Origin: Phytomonas francai
Lineage: Eukaryota; Euglenozoa; Kinetoplastea; Trypanosomatida; Trypanosomatidae
Reading direction: 5' to 3'
Assembly (NCBI GenBank): GCA_001766655.1
Contig: MJCC01000001.1
Span: 1,379,868-1,402,126, forward strand
Length of the DNA: 22,259 nucleotides
Shown: piece by piece, positions 17,083-22,259 of the stretch
Position numbering within the stretch: position 1 is the first letter of the stretch
Layout of the letters: each line of letters begins with the position of its first letter
Program-made: the position numbers and the translations under genes
The notes under the pieces: generated by a model
Told to the model about the DNA's origin: nothing
Database searches by the model: none
Seen by the model: the letters and a program-made list of their open reading frames with translations, nothing else

Positions 17083-19674
17083 ATGCCTGAGGTTATTGGG
17101 ATTGTCCTTTATGATAAGAAAGCGGAGGATCTCGCCCAGTGGGTGTTAGACGACATCCTTAAAGACAAGATGCGGGATCGCATATCCTCTTTCATTCACA
17201 CACCCGTAATGGAGTGCTCTGAAACCGAGGCAAGTCATGAGAAAGGGGGGGGGGGTTCTTCCCCGCCGCATACAATCGCCGACAGCTACGCGTATCCGGC
17301 CTCCAAAGCGGTAGAAAGCCACATCGTCCACGCGGTAGAGGGCATGAAAAGCGAGGGGACTCCTAGATTCTTCGTCTTTCTTCTGATCGCAATATTTTGG
17401 AATGGTCAGTGCGATACCAGCAAGGCTGCCTTTACGCGGCTTCGTCAGATCGCCGAGAAGGACTCGGAGCGGTATAAAGCGCTCCTGCATCGTATCCAAG
17501 AGCGAATATCCCCCACGACGACGGCAATCCCGAGTAGGGCGAGGGAGCAAGAAGTTTCGTTTGAGATACTTGTTCAAGCCCTGAACGCGAAGGCGGGCGA
17601 TCATGCGATCTACAAAAACAGCGCGGCGCTTGTTCAGAGCATCGAGCGAAAACTGAGCAGCTCGCGTTGGTTCGTGGCGGAGAAGACGCCGGAGGCTGGG
17701 GGGCGCGGCGACCAAAAATCCACCGTTTACCGCGATCCGGTGAATCTGCATTCCTCGGATAGCCATTTAACAAAAGCGGTCTCCCCCCCGGCGCCAACGA
17801 GCGTGTTGCTCGGCGAGGGCGATATCTCGCCGGATGCCATTGACGTCAAGGTATTGAAAGGGCAGGGGGAGTGTTTTTTTACCGTGTGCGCGGAGAGCCC
17901 TGAGGCCTTCACCGCGCGCGTGAACGATCTCCGCGAGAACGCGAGAAAGGTCCATGTTTCCTGCACCCCCATCCTCGCGGCGCCCCACGAGGTCCCTTTG
18001 GATAACTCGTCGAGTTTAGCCACTGCCTCCTCGGCGGACCCTGGAAAAGTAAAGGCGATCGCGCAGGAGTTTCTTCTCCGGCGGAATCGTCCCGGGGAGG
18101 GGATGCCGGAGATGCGGCTTGCGCTCTGCGGGAATGTCGACAGCGGGAAGTCCACGCTGACGGCGGTGCTCACGCGCGGCTGCCAGGACGACGGCCGCGG
18201 CTTTGCGCGTTCGTTCGTGTTTAAACACAAACACGAGGCGACCACCGGCCGGACCTCGTGCATTAGCGAAAACTACATCGGCTTCTCCAGCACCGGCGAG
18301 GTCGTCAATTATCAAAGCGCCAAACAGGGCGGGAGGATCCCGGAGGCTTTTCATGGCCCCGATAGCGCCCGCAGCCCCGCCCCCCTGATCACCGTCGAAA
18401 ATGAAACGCGAAATGAAAATGTCAATGGAGCAAAAACGGAGACATCGAAGGTGGAAAAGGAAGACGTGGCGGGGCATCAGGCAGCCCTGGCTGCCGCGGT
18501 AGCCCGACAATACACCCCGCAGGAGCTTTCCCTACGCAGCTGCAAGATGCTTACGCTTTACGATCTCGCCGGGCATACCAAATATTTGAAGACGACCGTA
18601 CTCGGATTAACGCGGAATGCTCCGGATTACGCCTGCGTCGTGATTAGCGCGAATAACGGCATTCAACGCATGACCAAAGAGCACCTGGCGCTCTGTTTGG
18701 CGCTCAAACTGCCTTTTTTCATCGTCGTCACGCGGATCGACTCGACCCCGGCGAATATTCTCAGCGAAACGATGTTGAACATTAATCGCTTGTTGAAGAT
18801 TCCCTCTGTTCGAAAGATCCCGTACCCTATCCGAAGCCCGGACGAGCTCGTGTTGGCGGCGAAAAACCTCCGAAATGATCGGATCACGCCAATTTTTGAG
18901 GTGAGCAACGTCACCGGCGTCGGCATCCCGCGGCTTCTGCAGTTTTTGAATATTTTACCGCTCCGGAAGGACTGGGAGGAGGCTCGTCGGATGCCGCGGG
19001 AGATGATCGTGGATAATATCTTCTCCACGTGCGTAGGGACGGTAGTCGGCGGGGTCGTTACGCAGGGCATTTTCCATGCGAACGATAACGTCCTGCTCGG
19101 GCCGAATCCCTCCGGAAATTATCAGCTCGTGGGGATTAAGTCGATCCACGTGCTCGGGGTGGACTCGCCAAGCGCCTCGGCCGGACAGGACGCGGCTTTT
19201 TGCCTGAAAAAGGTGAAGCGAGCTAGCATCCGGAAGGGGAATATTCTCGCGGAGCCGCAGCCCCCACCGAAGGCGTTTTGGCAGTTCGAGGCGGATATCG
19301 TCGTGCTCTATCATTCCACGACGATCACGACAGGGTACGAGCCGATGATCCACTCCCCTACCGTACGCCAATCCGCCAAGGTGACTTACGTGATGCAAGA
19401 AGTCCTACGCACGGGGGATCGCTCGCTCGTGCGCTTTCACTTTTTATACCGCCCGGAGTTCATGAAAGAAGGGCAGCGTCTGATCATGCGCGAGGGGAAT
19501 ACCAAAGGTATTGGTGTGATAACTCGCGTAATAGAAAAACCGGATGAGCAGATTTTATTGCGAGTCCGGCCAAAAAAACGTCAGGGACGTTTTGGTCCTG
19601 GGGTCCCTTCCGCCACTGTGCCCACTGGGAATGCCCGAGAGGAAAGCACCAATAAACTGTTACGGAAAAAATGA
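17083..19674 (+). CDS. GTPBP1/GTPBP2-family GTPase
   Basis: Elongation-factor-like GTPase. Animal members act in ribosome-associated quality control and mRNA turnover. The 863-residue chain has a long N-terminal region (1-335), with a helical start (DLAQWVLDDILKDKMRD), a homopolymeric Gly/Ser stretch encoded by 11 G's near 17245-17255, and the VRG-like helix QEFLLRR before the G domain. G1 is GNVDSGKS (350-357), switch I carries GRTSCIS, G3 is DLAGH (494-498) and G4 is TRID (550-553). The stretch AGHTKYLKTTV and the later ANIL, VSNVTGVG and VGTVVGGVV segments match GTPBP1/2 closely, and domains II and III follow (SIRKGN, HSTTITTGYEPMIH). A region of about 70 residues between switch I and G3 is expanded. 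G4 Arg551 replaces the usual Lys. The C-terminus is a short basic tail. Confidence 0.93.
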   Translation: MPEVIGIVLYDKKAEDLAQWVLDDILKDKMRDRISSFIHTPVMECSETEASHEKGGGGSSPPHTIADSYAYPASKAVESHIVHAVEGMKSEGTPRFFVFLLIAIFWNGQCDTSKAAFTRLRQIAEKDSERYKALLHRIQERISPTTTAIPSRAREQEVSFEILVQALNAKAGDHAIYKNSAALVQSIERKLSSSRWFVAEKTPEAGGRGDQKSTVYRDPVNLHSSDSHLTKAVSPPAPTSVLLGEGDISPDAIDVKVLKGQGECFFTVCAESPEAFTARVNDLRENARKVHVSCTPILAAPHEVPLDNSSSLATASSADPGKVKAIAQEFLLRRNRPGEGMPEMRLALCGNVDSGKSTLTAVLTRGCQDDGRGFARSFVFKHKHEATTGRTSCISENYIGFSSTGEVVNYQSAKQGGRIPEAFHGPDSARSPAPLITVENETRNENVNGAKTETSKVEKEDVAGHQAALAAAVARQYTPQELSLRSCKMLTLYDLAGHTKYLKTTVLGLTRNAPDYACVVISANNGIQRMTKEHLALCLALKLPFFIVVTRIDSTPANILSETMLNINRLLKIPSVRKIPYPIRSPDELVLAAKNLRNDRITPIFEVSNVTGVGIPRLLQFLNILPLRKDWEEARRMPREMIVDNIFSTCVGTVVGGVVTQGIFHANDNVLLGPNPSGNYQLVGIKSIHVLGVDSPSASAGQDAAFCLKKVKRASIRKGNILAEPQPPPKAFWQFEADIVVLYHSTTITTGYEPMIHSPTVRQSAKVTYVMQEVLRTGDRSLVRFHFLYRPEFMKEGQRLIMREGNTKGIGVITRVIEKPDEQILLRVRPKKRQGRFGPGVPSATVPTGNAREESTNKLLRKK

Positions 19675-20061
19675 ATAATAAAAAAGGGAAAGCTATTTGT
19701 TTATTATTCCGAAAATAAGGCCTATACACTTAAAAGTATCATCATTGTAACTTGACAAAATCAATACACGAGCAAAGCGATTCAAAAAGGGGAGGGGTAA
19801 AGGACTACTTAAACTGGCAACAATATGTTCATAGATGGAAAATACCTAGAATATTTCTCCAAAAGGAAAAATGAGGATGACAGATGTAAAGGAGGAACGG
19901 AGATGAATTCTGGTGTGTGGTTGTATGTGCCCATAGACAGCACTGCTATTTCAAAGTGTCGACGGCTTATTTTACTTATTGCTATTAGTGTGATTAATCA
20001 CCCTCATTTTTAATGATTAGCATTAATAAGTACACATTACTGCTCATAGCTAGACAAGGTA

Positions 20062-20064
<3 letters not shown>

Positions 20065-20098
<34 letters not shown>
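20065..20098. repeat. (TA)17 microsatellite
   Basis: Thirty-four bases of uninterrupted TA in the spacer, the longest simple repeat in the window. Confidence 0.9.
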
Positions 20099-20102
<4 letters not shown>

Positions 20103-20380
20103 GCGTGCAATTCTACTGTATCATGCATGTATGTAGACTTCAAGCGAAAAGTGAAATTCGCCGAATTTTCTAAAATATAGAAATGAAATTCTTGTTGCTA
20201 CATTATAATACTTTTTTTTGCTTTTTTTTTTGACGACCGATTACGACGATATACATATATATGATTGGTTTACGCATGTATGATCGCATGTGAATAACAA
20301 GAAAAATGTTTGATCATAAAATTCTGAATGTGTTATGCGCTAGAACACGTCATAATCACATTTTTGTTAGGGTGTGCATT

Positions 20381-20507
20381 CCTTGTTCCATCTGTCCTCT
20401 CTCATCTCATTCTGGGGTCTACTTCTTTTGGGGAATTTGCATTAATTTAAGAAAAAAATTCGAACACATTTCATTTTCCTTTTTCGTGTGAAAATAAAAT
20501 AACAAAG
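20381..20507 (+). promoter_or_regulatory. candidate splice acceptor region for the subunit g-like gene
   Basis: A T/C-rich tract at 20381-20412 with AG at 20450-20451 gives a 5' UTR of 83 bases. A nearer tract at 20469-20485 with AG at 20506-20507 gives one of only 27 bases. Neither leader contains another ATG. Confidence 0.4.
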
Positions 20508-20534
20508 ATTATTTTTAAAAAGCAAAGGGGTTAA

Positions 20535-21002
20535 ATGTCTGCTGTGCCTGTGTCTGCCTCAAAGGTGTGTATAGAGGCTGCAAAGTCCTCTATGAATCTG
20601 TGGTTTGTGCGGCCTGCCATGAATGCGTTTCATTTTCTTGAGCGTCGTTCGCAGCGTAAGGTTGCTATGTTAGAACCTGAAATGATGAAATGCATTCGAA
20701 CACACGAGGCTGACGGCACTGACGCCGCAAGAGCCCTCACGCGACTCCACCTTAAACAACAGCGGCAGCTTCTCCATTACCGTATATTACGTCTTTTCGA
20801 TGAATTCAGTTATCTTTTATCAGGACGGTACTTCAAGAATTACAACGTGAAAGATTTAGTGCAGGATGCTCGTTTTATCACACAGGCGTTGTTTTTATTT
20901 ATTTTGGGAGTGATCATCGGGCGGCAGAGCATATTCCCACTTATCGAACCGGATAGCCCGTTTGTGGAGGGATTAATGCAAAAGGTGAATCCGAACTATT
21001 AG
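20535..21002 (+). CDS. small mitochondrial-type membrane protein, candidate ATP synthase subunit g
   Basis: A 155-residue protein with a soluble, basic and helical N-terminal two thirds and one membrane helix at about 113-137. The helix ends with G125-V-I-I-G129-R130-Q-S132, the GxxxG-Arg pattern that ends subunit g of mitochondrial F1Fo ATP synthase, where it packs against subunit e at the dimer interface. The single C-terminal helix followed by a short tail (about 20 residues) also fits. The N-terminus (MSAVPVSASKVCIEAAKS) lacks acids for its first dozen residues, compatible with mitochondrial import. No paralogous domain was recognised elsewhere in the protein. Subunit g identity rests on the one motif plus topology, so treat it as a candidate; a generic kinetoplastid inner-membrane protein is the alternative. 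Confidence 0.55.
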   Translation: MSAVPVSASKVCIEAAKSSMNLWFVRPAMNAFHFLERRSQRKVAMLEPEMMKCIRTHEADGTDAARALTRLHLKQQRQLLHYRILRLFDEFSYLLSGRYFKNYNVKDLVQDARFITQALFLFILGVIIGRQSIFPLIEPDSPFVEGLMQKVNPNY

Positions 21003-21385
21003 AAGGAGATAGCAAAAGGAAAATCTAGAATACAGTTAGAATTATTAGTAGCATTGCTAGCACTTGTATTTTTTTTACTGTTGCACCTCTTTCGAAACTT
21101 TATCCTTCTTTGCAAGGTGGTTTCTGCCAAATGCGTTTAGTTTGACTTTTTGTGTGTATGTCCTTTCCATTTTTTTTTATTTGTTTCAGGCTAGCGTTTG
21201 GAAAATGTAAAATTAGGTATCAACAGTAGGAATGGTGGGCTCCTTATGTTATTCTGGAAAATGGTTTTATTCCTCTTGCGAGCAATGGTTAAGCGACCTG
21301 CGTTGAGGGAGAAGATGCAGAGATAGGAGATATGTTCTGACCCTCATATGAGCTCTTTATACGTGTTCAAATAGCTTTCCCTTAT

Positions 21386-21397
21386 CCCCCCCCCCCC
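21386..21397. repeat. poly-C homopolymer (12)
   Basis: Twelve C's followed by TCCTCTT in the spacer, similar in setting to the poly-C run at 13654. Confidence 0.9.
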
Positions 21398-21770
21398 TCC
21401 TCTTACTCGAATGCTGGCTGAGTTTCCTTTGAATTTACGCGGATTTGGGCATTGCTTACCAGTTTACGCGCTACAAACGTTTGAGAAGTGCATAAATTAA
21501 TACAAACTAACGATAACGGGAAAAACAGTTCTATTTCACACATATATCCTTATGGCATTATTGGATAGTGGGATTCTTTAAGCTTGTTGATTTTTAACGG
21601 AGCTGTTTCCCTTTATATCTTTCGTCTGTTACTGCCTATTTCTTACCCTTTACAATTCAACTCTTTTTATTCGCTAGTCTCTTTTTTTACCCTTTTTGAG
21701 CATCCGAAAGCTGTTTGGGAAAATTTTCAGACCACTTCAAAAAAAAAGGTGCAAAACCGGAGTCTAGGGG

Positions 21771-21805
21771 GTTTCCTTTTTATATTCATTGTTTTACCTC
21801 TTTAG
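21771..21805 (+). promoter_or_regulatory. candidate splice acceptor for the PWWP gene
   Basis: A T/C-rich tract (21771-21803, with a few A and G) ends at AG 21804-21805, 66 bases before the ATG. No other ATG lies between. Confidence 0.5.
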
Positions 21806-21870
21806 GAAAAGAGCACGCGTAAAAAAAGAAGGAGGAAAAGGGTGGAAGGTGTGATTAGGGACTAGGGATT

Positions 21871-22259
21871 ATGTCTCTCTACGTCACCGGGGATCGAGTG
21901 TGGGTACGGCTGGAGGGGTTTGACTGGTGGCCGGCGCGAGTGATCTCCAAGGACGACTTCGTGAATGCCGGCGGCGCCGTTGTCGAGGGGGCCGACCTCT
22001 TCGTGATGTTCTACGAGGGCCTCGCGACGGAGCGGAGCATCAGCGCGCTGAGCAGCCACGCCTCGGAGGACCACCTCTGCCCCTTCGAGACCTCATCGGA
22101 GAAGGCGGTGTCGAACGACGCGGAGCTACGCGCGGCGATCGCGCACGCCGAGGAGGATCCGACGGCAAACCCGCTCCGGGTGGGCCCGGCGAGCGGCAGG
22201 GGCGGGAAAGGCGCCGCCGCGCCGACGGCCCCCCCCGCGCGGGCCCCCGCAGGAGGCCG
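21871..22259 (+). CDS. PWWP-domain protein, 3' end outside the window
   Basis: The first 129 codons of a gene that runs off the window without a stop. ATG at 21871 opens MSLYVTGDRVWVRLEGF, followed by WWPA at residues 19-22 and VIS. This is the signature start of a PWWP domain, the Tudor-like fold that reads methylated histone tails and DNA. A strand with FVMFYEG at about residues 45-51 and a helix near 75-90 complete the expected domain of about 90 residues. After it come Gly/Ala/Pro-rich low-complexity residues. In trypanosomatids PWWP domains occur at the N-terminus of the elongation factor TFIIS2-1 and in a chromatin-associated PWWP1 protein. Which applies here cannot be decided without the rest. 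Strong GC3 bias supports coding. Confidence 0.85.
   Translation, partial: MSLYVTGDRVWVRLEGFDWWPARVISKDDFVNAGGAVVEGADLFVMFYEGLATERSISALSSHASEDHLCPFETSSEKAVSNDAELRAAIAHAEEDPTANPLRVGPASGRGGKGAAAPTAPPARAPAGG

Larger units (their letters stand above)
19675..20534. other. AT-rich spacer with long TA repeat
   Basis: This contains the (TA)17 run, T-runs near 20212-20232 and two pyrimidine tracts upstream of the next gene. Short frames (19825-20013, 20306-20491) lack domains. No RNA gene was recognised. Confidence 0.6.
21003..21870. other. AT-rich spacer with poly-C run
   Basis: This holds T-runs, a 12-C homopolymer at 21386-21397 and pyrimidine-rich stretches close to the next gene. The 73-codon frame at 21584-21805 is T-rich, hydrophobic by composition and overlaps the splice signal; it is not called as a gene. 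Confidence 0.6.

Overview
The window looks like nuclear DNA of a kinetoplastid (trypanosomatid-like) flagellate. Nine protein genes all lie on the + strand, none shows an intron, and each is separated from the next by about 0.5-2.1 kb of AT-rich spacer. Most spacers carry a pyrimidine-rich tract followed by an AG shortly before the next ATG, which is the layout of a polycistronic unit resolved by trans-splicing and polyadenylation. Coding regions are much richer in GC than the spacers. The genus cannot be fixed from the sequence. The kinetoplastid assignment rests on architecture and gene types and is an inference.

Layout: (1) 1-1059, 3' part of a mitochondrial-type beta-ketoacyl-ACP synthase. 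(2) 2308-3948, a basic, SAP-like-domain protein with a possible mitochondrial leader, a tentative RESC1/RESC2-type RNA-editing candidate. (3) 5271-7709, eIF5B. (4) 8640-11255, a protein resembling the C5orf34 family, interrupted by a 60-N assembly gap. (5) 11745-13406, an unrecognised protein with a cysteine cluster and a charged helical C-terminus. (6) 14029-14958, a UBE2S-type E2 enzyme with a conserved C-terminal basic/LRR-like tail. (7) 17083-19674, a GTPBP1/GTPBP2-family GTPase. (8) 20535-21002, a one-helix membrane protein that resembles ATP synthase subunit g. (9) 21871 to the window end, N-terminal part of a PWWP-domain protein.

The genes do not form one pathway, as expected for a kinetoplastid transcription unit. 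Two are translational GTPases (eIF5B, GTPBP1-like). Up to three may act in the mitochondrion (KAS, SAP-like protein, subunit g-like). One is a probable APC/C-linked E2, and one is a probable chromatin reader. Spacers hold simple repeats (TA, TCTA, TTG, poly-C), possible short upstream ORFs and one nested hairpin abutting a start codon. I saw no tRNA, rRNA, CRISPR array or recognisable transposon.
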